Assembly: GCF_027625935.1 (NCBI RefSeq)
Contig: NZ_CP115300.1
Span: 6,944,001-7,008,000 of the forward strand
Reading direction: 5' to 3'
DNA: 64,000 nucleotides
From: Streptomyces camelliae
Lineage (GTDB): Bacteria; Actinomycetota; Actinomycetes; Streptomycetales; Streptomycetaceae
This document shows, one piece after another, positions 29,515 through 38,203 of this stretch. The position numbers were made by a program, and so were the translations under genes. Position 1 is the stretch's first letter; each line of letters starts with the position of its first letter. Below the pieces are notes generated by a model. It was given only the letters and a program-made list of their open reading frames with translations. It was not told the origin of the DNA and did no database searches.

Positions 29515-30417
29515 TCAGGCCGCCACGAGCGCCTCGTAACGTGTCAGCAGCCCGTCGGCCGCCTCCGGCCCGGCAGACAGCAGAGGTGCCCGCACCGGGC
29601 CCGCCGGCAGGCCCAGCCGGGCCAGCAGGGCCTTCGCGGTGACCGTGCCCGGCAGGCCCGCGTCCATCATCGCCTCGATCAACGGCGTGGCCCGCAGCTG
29701 GAGTTCGCGGGCCCGCGCGGTGTCCCCCGCGTCGAAGGCGTCGAGGATCGCGGCGACATGGCCGGGGACGGCGTTGGCGACCGTGCTGACACATCCCGCC
29801 GCGCCGACCGCGTACAGCGCGAGCACATGCTCGTCGCAGCCCGCGTAGTACGCCAGCTCCGTGTGCGCCAGCACCTTCTGCGTGCCGAGGAAGTCGTAGG
29901 AGCAGTCCTTGACCGCCACGATCCGGGGGTGCTCGGCGAGCCGGATCATCGTCTCCGGCTCGATCCGGGTGCCGGTGCGGCCCGGAATGTCGTAGAGCAT
30001 CACGGGCAGGCCGCTCGCGTCGGCGACCTGCCGGAAGTGCGCCTCCACGGCCTCCTGCGGGGGCCGGCTGTAGTACGGCGTCACCAGCAGCACTCCGTCG
30101 GCGCCCGCCTTCTCGGCCGCGAGAGTCAGCTCGACGGTGTGCCGGGTGTCGGCGCTGCCCGCGCCCGCGACCAGGGAGACGCCGGCGCCGACCGCGTCCC
30201 GGACGGCCGCGATGAGCTCCGCCTTCTCCGTGTCCGTGGTGGTCGGCGACTCGCCGGTGGTGCCGTTCAGCACCAGGCCGTCGCAGCCCTCCGCCACCAG
30301 CCGCGCGGCCAGGCTCCGGGCCCCGTCCAGATCGAGGGCGCCCACCGCGGTGAACGGCGTGATCATCGCGCAGAGGGTGCGGCCGAATGGGGCGGGGGGC
30401 TTGCGTGTCGTCGTCAT
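29515..30417 (-). CDS. dapA: 4-hydroxy-tetrahydrodipicolinate synthase
   Basis: 300 residues. Class I aldolase that condenses pyruvate with aspartate semialdehyde. GTTGES at 52-57, catalytic Y115-Y116 region (TPYYSRPP), Y142 and R147 in MLYDIPGRTG, and Schiff-base K170 in IVAVKDCSYD: the full true-DapA set, unlike the two DHDPS-like sugar enzymes later in the window. Promoter region contains an AT-rich palindrome. Close to dapD as expected for lysine/peptidoglycan supply. Confidence 0.93.
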   Translation of the reverse strand: MTTTRKPPAPFGRTLCAMITPFTAVGALDLDGARSLAARLVAEGCDGLVLNGTTGESPTTTDTEKAELIAAVRDAVGAGVSLVAGAGSADTRHTVELTLAAEKAGADGVLLVTPYYSRPPQEAVEAHFRQVADASGLPVMLYDIPGRTGTRIEPETMIRLAEHPRIVAVKDCSYDFLGTQKVLAHTELAYYAGCDEHVLALYAVGAAGCVSTVANAVPGHVAAILDAFDAGDTARARELQLRATPLIEAMMDAGLPGTVTAKALLARLGLPAGPVRAPLLSAGPEAADGLLTRYEALVAA

Positions 30418-30462
30418 ACAGGTAGTCTCGGCAGCGCCACGATGAAGCTCTACTTAATTCTT

Positions 30463-30480
30463 CTTAGATATATAGCTAAG
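30463..30480. promoter_or_regulatory. AT-rich palindrome upstream of dapA
   Basis: CTTAGATATATAGCTAAG is palindromic at 16 of 18 positions, 46 bases before the dapA start on the minus strand. Such an AT-rich block is rare in this genome and probably overlaps the dapA -10 region. It looks like an operator for a GntR- or MarR-type dimer; the regulator is unknown. Confidence 0.55.
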
Positions 30481-30585
30481 TGTTGCTGAGATGTCGGGCT
30501 CTGTGGCCGAAGGCCCTGTGTCCAACTCGGCCCCTCATGGGTCACTATGGCCGAAGGGTCACCGACGTCACTCATGGGAGGCACC

Positions 30586-30759
30586 ATGAAGCTCGGCAAG
30601 GCACTGGCCACCGGAGTCGCCGAGGAGCGGCCGCTCGGTCACGAAGAGACCGTCCGCGAAGAGACCGTCCGCGTCGAGGGGATCGCGCTCGCCGAGGACG
30701 CCGCCACCGTCGAACCGGCCGAGCCGGCCGCCCGCGAAGAGGTCCCGGCCGCCCGATGA
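30586..30759 (+). CDS. Small acidic protein, unknown
   Basis: 57 residues from ATG (MKLGKALATGVAEERPLG), preceded by GGGAGG five bases upstream, a strong ribosome binding site. The sequence contains the imperfect repeat EETVREETVRVEG and a Glu/Ala/Pro tail, and overlaps the next gene by ATGA. No membrane segment. It is missed easily because of its size. Function unknown; the translational coupling suggests it acts with the downstream Cys-rich protein. Confidence 0.65.
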   Translation: MKLGKALATGVAEERPLGHEETVREETVRVEGIALAEDAATVEPAEPAAREEVPAAR

Positions 30760-31469
30760 GACTGCGGCTCCCGGCGGAACGCCCGACGGAGCCGCCGACC
30801 GGATACAAGATCGCCCACCCGGTGCTGTCCCAGGACGGCACCCGGGCCGGGTTCACCGGAGTGTCGCTCGGCGGCGCGCTGCCGTACGGCGTGCTCGACG
30901 ACGCCTCCTGCGTCTACGGCCGACGGCACCGCCCGCCCGCACGGCTGTGCGACTGCGGCTTCCACTGTGTCCATGACCGCGCGGCCGCCGAGGCCATGCT
31001 GTGCACTGCCGAGCACCGGGACGCCGTGCTGCTCGAAGTCTCCGTGCTCGGCGCCTACATCCGCTTCGAGCGCGGATTCCGCTACGCCCGCCAGCGGGTG
31101 CGCTCGGCCGTCGCCGGCCCCTGCGCCTGCGGGGCCGGCGCCGTCGCGCTCGCCGACGCCGGCTGGGGCCGCCCCGGCTGGCGCGCCCTCGTCCCCTCCT
31201 GCGCCGGCTGCCTGCGCGGCCGTACGTCCGTCTCGCTCGCCGGCTTCGCGCGGCTGGCCGGGGAGGGGCTGCAGGTGATGGCCGGGGGAGGCGGCGGTGC
31301 GGCGCTCCCGGCGGCCGATCCGGCGTCCGGCGCGTCCGGCACCTCCGGCGCCTTTGGCGCGGAGCTCGGTGTGCCCGAACTCGTCGCCGAGGCTGCGCTG
31401 TTGCAGGCGCGCCTCGACTGGTTCCAGAGCCAGCTCGCCCGCCTCGGCGAACGCGGAGAACAGGGCTGA
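30756..31469 (+). CDS. Cys-rich conserved hypothetical protein
   Basis: 237 residues from ATG (MRLRLPAERPTEPPTGYK). Contains CDCGFHC (near 66-72), PCACGAG and PSCAGCL pairs that could bind zinc, and a Gly/Ala/Ser-rich linker before a C-terminal helix (AEAALLQARLDWFQSQLARL). Coupled to the small acidic protein upstream. No family recognised; the cysteine pairs suggest a zinc-ribbon-like fold. Confidence 0.7.
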   Translation: MRLRLPAERPTEPPTGYKIAHPVLSQDGTRAGFTGVSLGGALPYGVLDDASCVYGRRHRPPARLCDCGFHCVHDRAAAEAMLCTAEHRDAVLLEVSVLGAYIRFERGFRYARQRVRSAVAGPCACGAGAVALADAGWGRPGWRALVPSCAGCLRGRTSVSLAGFARLAGEGLQVMAGGGGGAALPAADPASGASGTSGAFGAELGVPELVAEAALLQARLDWFQSQLARLGERGEQG

Positions 31470-31507
31470 CGGTCTGACGGTCGTGGGCTCCACATCGCTC
31501 TCTCGTG

Positions 31508-31565
31508 CACCCTCGCACCGAAAACTTGATCCGTCTGGACAAAAAAAGTTTTCGGTGCGAGGGTG
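31508..31565 (+). promoter_or_regulatory. Perfect 20-bp inverted repeat before the ArsR gene
   Basis: The arm at 31508-31527 (CACCCTCGCACC then GAAAACTT) is exactly complementary to 31546-31565, with an 18-base centre. The right arm contains GAGGG (31559-31563), the likely ribosome binding site of the ArsR gene at 31571. It may be a double ArsR operator (CCGAAAACTT half-sites) and/or an mRNA hairpin hiding the start region. Confidence 0.7.
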
Positions 31566-31570
31566 GACGC

Positions 31571-32179
31571 ATGCTGGACGTGACCGTGATCGAGGACCCT
31601 GAGGCGGCGGCCGTGTCGCTGGACCCCATACGGGCCCGGCTGCTCGCCGAGCTGGCCGCCGAACCCGCGTCGGCGGCGATGCTGGCCGGCAAGGTCGGAC
31701 TGCCCCGGCAGAAGGTGAACTACCACCTCAAGGCCCTGGAGCGGCACGGCCTGGTCGAACTGGCCGGAGAGCGCCGCAAGGGCAATGTCACCGAGCGGCT
31801 GATGCGTGCCACCGCCGCGTCGTACGTCATCTCGCCGGCCGCCCTGCCCGCCGTGCAGCCGGATCCGGCCCGCTTCCGGGACCAGCTCTCCGCGCGCTGG
31901 CTGCTCGCCCTCGGCGCCCGTCTGGTGCGCGACGTCGGCGCGCTGATCACCGGCGCCACCAAGGCCCGCAGGCAACTGGCGACCTACGCCCTGGACGGCG
32001 AGCTCCGCTTCGCCTCCGCCGCCGACCGCGCGGCCTTCGTCCAGGAGCTGACGGCGGGCGTGAGCGCCCTCATCCGCAAGTACGACGCCCCCGACGCCGA
32101 GGGCGGCCGCGACCACCGGATCGTCGTCGCCCTCCACCCCACAGTCAAGGAACAGCCCACCCCCGCACTGGATCAGTGA
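31571..32179 (+). CDS. ArsR-type winged-helix regulator
   Basis: 202 residues from ATG (MLDVTVIEDPEAAAV). HTH_20/ArsR domain: DPIRARLLAELAAEPASAAMLAGKVGLPRQKVNYHLKALERHGLV (about 17-61). No metal-binding cysteines are seen, so it is not a classic metal sensor. Followed by an AHSA1-family gene 14 bases downstream; ArsR-AHSA1 pairs are a recurrent arrangement. The inverted repeat upstream is its probable operator. Confidence 0.88.
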   Translation: MLDVTVIEDPEAAAVSLDPIRARLLAELAAEPASAAMLAGKVGLPRQKVNYHLKALERHGLVELAGERRKGNVTERLMRATAASYVISPAALPAVQPDPARFRDQLSARWLLALGARLVRDVGALITGATKARRQLATYALDGELRFASAADRAAFVQELTAGVSALIRKYDAPDAEGGRDHRIVVALHPTVKEQPTPALDQ

Positions 32180-32193
32180 GCAGGAGCCCCGCC

Positions 32194-32943
32194 ATGTCCA
32201 AGGAATCGCCCAAGGAATTCGAGATCGTCCGCGAGTTCGAGGTCGACGTCCCGCCCGAGCAGGTGTGGGACGCCGTCATCAACGCATCCGGTGCCTACCT
32301 CTGGCCGATGGACCCGCCCGAGCCCCGCGTCGGCGGCTCCGGCCCCTTCGGCTCGACCGTCACCGTCTGGGACCCGCCCCACCGCTACACCAACCGCAGC
32401 GAGAACGTCGGCATGCCCACCCAGTCGGCCAACCAGCTCGACTACACCATCGAGCCCCGCGACGAGGGCCGCCGGGCCTGGGTGCGCTACGTCCACAGCG
32501 GCATCTTCACCGACGACTGGAACAACCAGTACGACGGCGCGAGCAAGCACACCAACTTCTACCTGCACACCCTGTGCGAGTACCTGACGCACTTCGCGCC
32601 CCGCCCGGTCACCTTCGCCCAGCTGAACGGCCCCGCGGCCTCGGCGACCCCGCGGGCGCTCGCCGCCGTCGGCCACGCCTTGGGGCTTTCGGACGACGCG
32701 GCCGCGGGGACGAAGGTCGCCGCCCGGGGGCCCGGCGGGCGGATCCTGGACGCCGTGCTCGACTACCGCAACCCGTACTTCATCGGGCTGCGCACCGAGG
32801 ACGCCCTCATCCGCTTCTTCGGCCGCGGCCACTGGGGCGCCCCGCTCGGCATCAGCGTCCACGACTTCGCGCGGGACGCCGACGCCGAGGCGACCGAGAG
32901 CGCGTGGCAGACCTGGCTGAACGAGGTGTTCAGCCAGGCGTGA
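32194..32943 (+). CDS. SRPBCC/AHSA1-family protein
   Basis: 249 residues from ATG, with AGGAGC upstream; a GTG at 32176 is less likely. START/Bet v1-like ligand-binding fold: EIVREFEVDVPPEQVWDAVINA at the N-terminus and KHTNFYLHTLCEYLTHFAPRPVTF at the helix that closes the cavity. Longer than typical AHSA1 proteins (about 150) because of a second half (RGPGGRILDAVLDYRNPYFIG). Partner of the upstream ArsR; ligand unknown. Confidence 0.85.
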   Translation: MSKESPKEFEIVREFEVDVPPEQVWDAVINASGAYLWPMDPPEPRVGGSGPFGSTVTVWDPPHRYTNRSENVGMPTQSANQLDYTIEPRDEGRRAWVRYVHSGIFTDDWNNQYDGASKHTNFYLHTLCEYLTHFAPRPVTFAQLNGPAASATPRALAAVGHALGLSDDAAAGTKVAARGPGGRILDAVLDYRNPYFIGLRTEDALIRFFGRGHWGAPLGISVHDFARDADAEATESAWQTWLNEVFSQA

Positions 32944-32952
32944 CCACCCTGA

Positions 32953-34779
32953 TCACGGCCGGAAGCGCAGCACCTGCGGGTCGTGGTCGCTGATCTGGTC
33001 GTTGAACTCCGCGTTGATGTGCACGCTGTCGTACTCGACGTCGCAGCCGCGCCGGATCGCCGGGCTGATCAGGATCTGGTCCAGGACCTGCTCGTTGCCC
33101 TGGTAGTCGTAGGTGTAACGCTCGCTCCTCGGCAGCGACTTGATCGCCGACCACAGTTCGCCGTCACCTTCGAGGATCTTCGCGGTGCCGGAGAACTCGA
33201 AGTCGTTCATGTCGCCGAGCGCGATGACGTTCGCGTTCTTCTGGACCTTCAGGATGTCCTTGACGAACGCGTTCACCTCGGTCGCCTGCGCGTGACGCTG
33301 GATCTCCGAGCTGCGCGTCGGCGGCTGGTACTGCGAGGCCAGCCCCTGGTCGCCGCCCTTGGAGACCAGGTGGTTGGCGATCACGAAGACGGTCTTGCCG
33401 CGGAAGACGAACTCGCCGGCCAGCGGCTTGCGGCTGTCCTTCCAGGCCGCGTTCGCCGGGTCGATCCGGCCCGGCGACACAGTCAGCTCGGCCTTGCCGG
33501 CCACCTTGGTCACGCCGACCGCGGTGGTGGAGTCGCCGCCCGCGCGGTCCACGAAGGACACCCGCTCGGGGTTGAACAGGAACACCTGGCGGATGTTGCC
33601 GCCCGGCTGGCCGCCGTCCTGGTCGTTGACCGGGTTGATCGAGCGCCAGTCGTACTTCGGGCCGCCCGCCGCGACGATCGCGTCGATCAGCTTGTTCACG
33701 GTCACGCTCGCGTCGACCGTGCCGTCGTCCGTGACGCCGTTGTCGTCCTGGATCTCCTCCAGGGACACGATGTCCGGCGACTGGAGGTTGTTCACGATCG
33801 CGGCGGCGTGCGCGGCGAAGGTGGTGTCCGACGGGTCGAGGTTCTCGACGTTGTACGTCGCCACCGCCAGCTCGCGGCTGGACTGCTTGCGTGTGGTCTC
33901 GCGCTCCAGGCCACCGCTCTTCAGGGTGCCGAGCCGGCTCGCGACCAGGGTGTAGCCGCCGAACTGGTTGAAGTCCAGCGGGCCGGTGGTGGTGCCGGTG
34001 AGCGTGTCGCCGACGTTCGCCTTCGGGAAGTCGGCGGTCGCGCCCAGCGACTGTATCTGGAGCCGGCCGGTGTTCTGGGAGTCGTAGGAGCCGTAGACCG
34101 TGCCGCCGCGGCGGCTGCGGTGCTCGTGCGGTTTCACGGTGACCCACAGTTCGCTGTACGGGTCGGTAGCGGTTACCACGCGGGCGTCCTCGACCTGGAC
34201 GTTCATGCCCTCCAGGGACTCGTAGTAGTCCAGGGCGTACGTCGACGGCGCCAGGGTCAGGCCGTTGATCGAGCCGTTCGCGGCGGTGTCGCCGGCCGGG
34301 GTGTACTCGTCCGGTACGGAGTTCTCGTCGATGACGACCGGTGCCGGGACCGGGTTGCCCGTGGAGACGGTGGTGACCGTCGGCTTGGTGATCTCCGTGA
34401 CCGACTGGTTGCCGGAGGAGGTGCCGCCCGGGACGTACTCGGAGACCGTGCCGGTCACCGTCACCGAGTCGCCGACCGCGACCTTCGGCGCGGAGCTGGT
34501 GAAGACGAACACGCCCTCGCTGGTGCGCGGGTCGTCGTCCGGGTTCGGGTCCTGTATCCAGAAGCCTCTGGAGGAGCCGTACGCGCGCGTGGCCGTGACG
34601 ATGCCGGGCACGTCCGTCACCTTCTGGCCGGCGTACGGCGAGATCCGGGTCGTGCCCTGGATGTCGTGGATGCGCACCGAGTCGGCGTGCGCCGGGGAGG
34701 TGAGGACGACGGCGGACGCCGCGCTGCAGACGGCGGCGACGGTGAGCGCGGCGAGGCGCGCGGAAGACCTGCTCGGCAA
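32953..34779 (-). CDS. Secreted endonuclease/exonuclease/phosphatase-family nuclease
   Basis: 608 residues from a TTG with GGAGG nine bases upstream. Sec signal peptide (ARLAALTVAAVCSAASAVVLTSPAHADS). An OB-fold-like N-terminal part (IRIHDIQGTTRISPYAGQKV, GIVTATRAY) precedes the EEP domain: VATYNVENLDP, DIVSLEEIQDDNG (catalytic Glu), NHLVSKGG, ALGDMNDFEFS and ISDHDPQVLRF. Such exported enzymes degrade extracellular DNA or phosphoesters. Upstream bases include one PHO-unit-like GTTCACTCGGC on the minus strand (34883-34893), too little to claim phosphate control. Confidence 0.9.
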   Translation of the reverse strand: MPSRSSARLAALTVAAVCSAASAVVLTSPAHADSVRIHDIQGTTRISPYAGQKVTDVPGIVTATRAYGSSRGFWIQDPNPDDDPRTSEGVFVFTSSAPKVAVGDSVTVTGTVSEYVPGGTSSGNQSVTEITKPTVTTVSTGNPVPAPVVIDENSVPDEYTPAGDTAANGSINGLTLAPSTYALDYYESLEGMNVQVEDARVVTATDPYSELWVTVKPHEHRSRRGGTVYGSYDSQNTGRLQIQSLGATADFPKANVGDTLTGTTTGPLDFNQFGGYTLVASRLGTLKSGGLERETTRKQSSRELAVATYNVENLDPSDTTFAAHAAAIVNNLQSPDIVSLEEIQDDNGVTDDGTVDASVTVNKLIDAIVAAGGPKYDWRSINPVNDQDGGQPGGNIRQVFLFNPERVSFVDRAGGDSTTAVGVTKVAGKAELTVSPGRIDPANAAWKDSRKPLAGEFVFRGKTVFVIANHLVSKGGDQGLASQYQPPTRSSEIQRHAQATEVNAFVKDILKVQKNANVIALGDMNDFEFSGTAKILEGDGELWSAIKSLPRSERYTYDYQGNEQVLDQILISPAIRRGCDVEYDSVHINAEFNDQISDHDPQVLRFRP

Positions 34780-35061
34780 GGGATCCCTCCGGGGACGTGA
34801 CTGAGTGCCGGGACGAGGGTGTACGGGTGGTACCGGTGGTACGGGAGCGTGCGGGGCTCGTAGCCCTCCGTCACGCGCGCAGAGCCGAGTGAACAGTTGT
34901 CCCCCCAACTTCTACGCGCGTCAATCTCTTACCTGGGTAAGGGAGTTGTCAAGGTTTCGGCCATGTACGGAAGCCGACGGAGAGATGAACCGGGCGGCAT
35001 GGGTGGAAATCCGTCTAGGCTGAGCGGCTGAGCCCGTTCACGGTCCGAGGAGATCCAGCCG
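34780..35061. other. Divergent intergenic region
   Basis: 282 bases holding promoters for the nuclease (minus) and the next gene (plus). Contains a duplicated GGTGGTACCGGTGGTACGG stretch (about 34824-34842) and the palindrome TTACC-TG-GGTAA (34929-34940). No gene is supported. Confidence 0.4.
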
Positions 35062-36489
35062 ATGTCAGACAGCTCCCCCCTGCCGCCCGTACGGCTGCAC
35101 CCCGAAGCGGAGCTGGCGCGCGCCGCGCTGTCCACGCCGTTGCTCTCCCGCGCCGCCCGCCTCGCCCGCTGGGCCGGGCCCGGCACCCGCGTGGACGCCG
35201 GCGGCGGCCTGGTCGAGGAGCAGCTTCCGGCCGCCGCCGAACTGCTCGGACTGACCGGCGACGACGCCGCCGCCCTCGCCAGTGAGGCCTGGCGGGTCGC
35301 CGTGGACGCCGGCCTGGTCGAGATCGCGGACGAGGAGAACGGCACGGTCCGCACGGGGGAGGAGCTGGAGCTGCTCACCGGCGGCTCCCCGCAGGACGTG
35401 CTCACGGTGTGGCTCGCCGCCCTGGAGACCGTCCTCGCCGACGCCGCCGTACCCGACCTGGACGATCTGGTCGACGCGCTGGAGGAGGGCGGCGAGGTCG
35501 ATTTCTCGTCACTCGACTGGGACCCCGAGGCCGAGGGCGAGTTCCTCGACGGCGTCCTCGGCAATCTCTATCTGCTGACCGTGAGTGAGGGCGGCTCCGG
35601 CGACGGCCCCGTCCCGCTGCCCGCCCTCGCCGCCTCGATGCTCGTCCCCGACGACATGGGCGAGCCCACCAACGACGTCCTGGAGCAGGTCTCCGACGCG
35701 ATGATGCGGCTGGACGACCAGTTCCGGACGCTGGAGCCGATCGGGCTGGTCGAGTATCAGCCCGTCGACGAAGCCCTGATGGCGGACGGCGATGAGGAAC
35801 CCGCCGCGGCGGTCGACGACACCGACGTCACCCGCTACGGCATGGTCCGGCTCACCCCGCTCGGCGCGTACGGGCTGCGGGCGCGGCTGCTGGAGGCCGG
35901 GTTCGAGGCGCCGGCCGTCGGCGAACTCGCCGACAAGGGCGCGGACGCCCTGCTCGACGGCACGGCCGGATTCGGGCCGTCGGCGGCCCAGGCCGAGACC
36001 GAGCAGTGGCTGACCCGGCGTGAACCGCTCGGCGCCGCACGGGAGTTGCTCGCCGCCGCGCGCGGAGTCGACGAAGGCGCGCCGCTGCGGCGGCTGCGCT
36101 GCCAGCAGGCCCTGTCGCTGATCGGCGCGGAGGCCGAGCCCGCGCTGCGCGAGGTGCTGGACGATCCCGAGCTGGGGGGCCTCGCCCGGGTGTGGCTGAC
36201 CGAACAGGGCGCCGCCGGGGTGCCGGCGCCGTCCGAGGAGATGGTGTTCTGGCTGACCATCGACACCGTCGCCGCCCAGCTCGCCGCCGAGGGCAATTCC
36301 GAGGAGCTGCAGGCGCTGGTGGAGGGACTGGCCGCCCAGCACAGCGGGTTCTTCGCCGCGGCCTGGCGCGTGGGGCATCCCGCCACCGCCGATGTGCTGG
36401 AGGCGATGGGCCGGCTGCACCCGGACAAGAAGGTGGCGAAGGAGGCGCGGAAGGCCGCGTTCAAGGCACGCTCCCAGCAAGGGAGTTGA
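35062..36489 (+). CDS. Conserved hypothetical protein
   Basis: 475 residues, soluble, acidic, Ala/Leu/Glu-rich and mostly helical. The central GLVEYQPVDEALMADG and RYGMVRLTPLGAYGLRARLLEAGF look like a winged-helix-type module; HPDKKVAKEARKAAFKARSQQG ends it, resembling HEAT-like endings. Start ATG after GAGGAGATCCAGCCG. No catalytic motif; function unknown. The C-terminus suggests a protein-interaction repeat. Confidence 0.8.
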   Translation: MSDSSPLPPVRLHPEAELARAALSTPLLSRAARLARWAGPGTRVDAGGGLVEEQLPAAAELLGLTGDDAAALASEAWRVAVDAGLVEIADEENGTVRTGEELELLTGGSPQDVLTVWLAALETVLADAAVPDLDDLVDALEEGGEVDFSSLDWDPEAEGEFLDGVLGNLYLLTVSEGGSGDGPVPLPALAASMLVPDDMGEPTNDVLEQVSDAMMRLDDQFRTLEPIGLVEYQPVDEALMADGDEEPAAAVDDTDVTRYGMVRLTPLGAYGLRARLLEAGFEAPAVGELADKGADALLDGTAGFGPSAAQAETEQWLTRREPLGAARELLAAARGVDEGAPLRRLRCQQALSLIGAEAEPALREVLDDPELGGLARVWLTEQGAAGVPAPSEEMVFWLTIDTVAAQLAAEGNSEELQALVEGLAAQHSGFFAAAWRVGHPATADVLEAMGRLHPDKKVAKEARKAAFKARSQQGS

Positions 36490-36593
36490 GCGGGCGGGAG
36501 TGCGTGGTGGGCCACCCCGAGGGGGGTTCCCTTGGGATGCCCATGGGGCGGCGCATACGGATTCTTGAACAAGGGTCGCGGACGTCGCCCGGC

Positions 36594-36615
36594 GTTCAAC
36601 CGGTGTTCAGCAGCG
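36594..36615 (+). promoter_or_regulatory. PHO-box-like direct repeats before the PhoX gene
   Basis: GTTCAACCGGT (36594-36604) and GTTCAGCAGCG (36605-36615) are two adjoining 11-bp units beginning GTTCA, the spacing of Streptomyces PhoP-binding direct repeat units. They lie 70 bases before the start of a PhoX-type phosphatase gene. Control by PhoR-PhoP is inferred. Confidence 0.65.
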
Positions 36616-36684
36616 GGCGCGAGCGTGAGCTCCGGACCGAGGACCGCCCCCCGCAACGGCACTCCCACCGTCTCAGGAGACACC

Positions 36685-38139
36685 ATGTCGCTCACCCGCA
36701 GGGACTTCGCCAGGACCTCCGCCCTCACCGGTGCCGGGGTGGCACTGGCGGGCAGCGTCGGCGCGCTCGCCAGCGCCCCGGGCGCCCTGGCCGCCACGGA
36801 CGACGTCGAGAGCGCGGACGGCGGGCCGGCCCAGGGCCACCGGCACGAGGTCGGCTACGGCCCGCTGATCGCCGACCCGGACGGCATCCTCGCCCTGCCC
36901 GAGGGCTTCACCTACCGTGTCATCACCTACAGCGGCAGGACCAGGCTGGAGACGGGCGAGTTCACCCCGTCCAACCACGACGGCACGGCCACCTTCGAGG
37001 GCCCCCGAGGCGCCACGCTCCTCGTCAACAACCACGAACTCGCGGGCCCCCGGTCCAAGTGGGCACACCCGGTGCCGCTCACCGAGGGCCTGGTCTACGA
37101 CCCCGCCGCCTCCGGAGGCTGCACGGTGGTCGAGGTACGCCGTGGCGGCGAGGTCGCCGAGTGGGTCGGCATCGCGGGCACCGCCACCAACTGCGCGGGC
37201 GGCAGCACCCCTTGGGGCACCTGGCTGACCTGCGAGGAGACCGAGGACAAGGCCGGCCGCAACGGCATGACCAAGGACCACGGCTACGTCTTCGAGGTCG
37301 ACCCCGCCGACCGCCGGGCCAACCGCGACCCCAAGCCGGTCAAGGCCCTCGGCCGGTACGCCCACGAGGCCGTCGTGGTGGACCCCAAGCGCGGCCATCT
37401 GTACCTCACCGAGGACGCCTCCGGCCCCAACGGCCTGCTGTACCGCTGGACCCCGCCGGAGGGCTTCCGCCACGGCCGCGGCCGGTTGCGCACCCTCGCC
37501 GACGACGCGGGCGCTCTCCAGGCCTTCCGGTGCTTCGACTCCGGCGGCCGGTTCGTGGACGACCTCTCCCGCGCCACCAGGACCGGCACGGTCTACGGCG
37601 TCGACTGGGTGGACGTGCCCGACCGTGACGCCAGGTCCGTCTCCGTGCGCAAGCAGTTCACCGACGGCCAGGTCACCCGCGCCCGCAAGCTGGAGGGCAT
37701 GTGGTGGGGTGACGGCGGCGCCTACATCGTCTCCTCCTACGCCCGCGAGGAGAGCCCCCTCCAGCACGACGGCCAGGTCTGGTTCTACGACCCGCGCCGC
37801 CGCACCCTCACCCTCAAGGTCCTCCTCGGCGTGAACCGGACCCCGGCCGAGGACGGCGCCTTCGACGGCCCGGACAACATCACCGTCTCCCCGTACGGCG
37901 GCCTCGTCATCGCCGAGGACGGCGAGGGGATCCAGCACCTGTTCGGCGCCACCGAGAGCGGCCGCACCTATCCGATCGCCCGCAACGACCTCAACATTGG
38001 TACCGAACAGGCGCCGGAATACAGCGAGTTCACCGGCGTCACCTTCTCCCCGGACGGCAGGACCCTGTACGCCAACATCCAGACGCCCGGCATCATGCTC
38101 GCCATCACCGGGCCCTGGAAGCGGCAGAAGCGCGACTGA
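36685..38139 (+). CDS. Tat-exported PhoX-family (DUF839) phosphatase
   Basis: 484 residues from ATG (MSLTRRDFARTSALTG). Twin-arginine signal peptide: TRRDFARTS followed by a hydrophobic stretch and cleavage near ALAA. PhoX/DUF839 beta-propeller features: NNHELAGPRSKWAHP, TNCAGGSTPWGTWLTCEE, GRYAHEAVVVDPKRGHLYLTED, DGPDNITVSPYGGLVIAEDG. PhoX enzymes are Ca/Fe-dependent alkaline phosphatases outside the membrane. The PHO-box-like repeat upstream agrees with that role. Confidence 0.9.
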   Translation: MSLTRRDFARTSALTGAGVALAGSVGALASAPGALAATDDVESADGGPAQGHRHEVGYGPLIADPDGILALPEGFTYRVITYSGRTRLETGEFTPSNHDGTATFEGPRGATLLVNNHELAGPRSKWAHPVPLTEGLVYDPAASGGCTVVEVRRGGEVAEWVGIAGTATNCAGGSTPWGTWLTCEETEDKAGRNGMTKDHGYVFEVDPADRRANRDPKPVKALGRYAHEAVVVDPKRGHLYLTEDASGPNGLLYRWTPPEGFRHGRGRLRTLADDAGALQAFRCFDSGGRFVDDLSRATRTGTVYGVDWVDVPDRDARSVSVRKQFTDGQVTRARKLEGMWWGDGGAYIVSSYAREESPLQHDGQVWFYDPRRRTLTLKVLLGVNRTPAEDGAFDGPDNITVSPYGGLVIAEDGEGIQHLFGATESGRTYPIARNDLNIGTEQAPEYSEFTGVTFSPDGRTLYANIQTPGIMLAITGPWKRQKRD

Positions 38140-38161
38140 CGCCTGGCGCCGATCAATTCGC

Positions 38162-38191
38162 TCGCCTGTCCCGCGGCCGTCCCCCTAGAGT
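38162..38191 (+). promoter_or_regulatory. Candidate promoter of the Y-RNA-like array
   Basis: TAGAGT (38186-38191) matches the Streptomyces TAGRRT -10 box. At 18 bases upstream TCGCCT (38162-38167) is a weak -35. Transcription would start at about 38198, a few bases before the first element (38204). Confidence 0.5.
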
Positions 38192-38203
38192 GATCCACGT
38201 CCA

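Noticed and set aside
34883..34893. PHO box before the secreted nuclease
   Set aside because: Only one good unit; neighbouring 11-mers do not match, so phosphate control is not claimed.
36532..36684. Longer N-terminus of the PhoX protein
   Set aside because: The upstream frame lacks coding character and would bury the Tat signal; ATG at 36685 gives a normal signal peptide.
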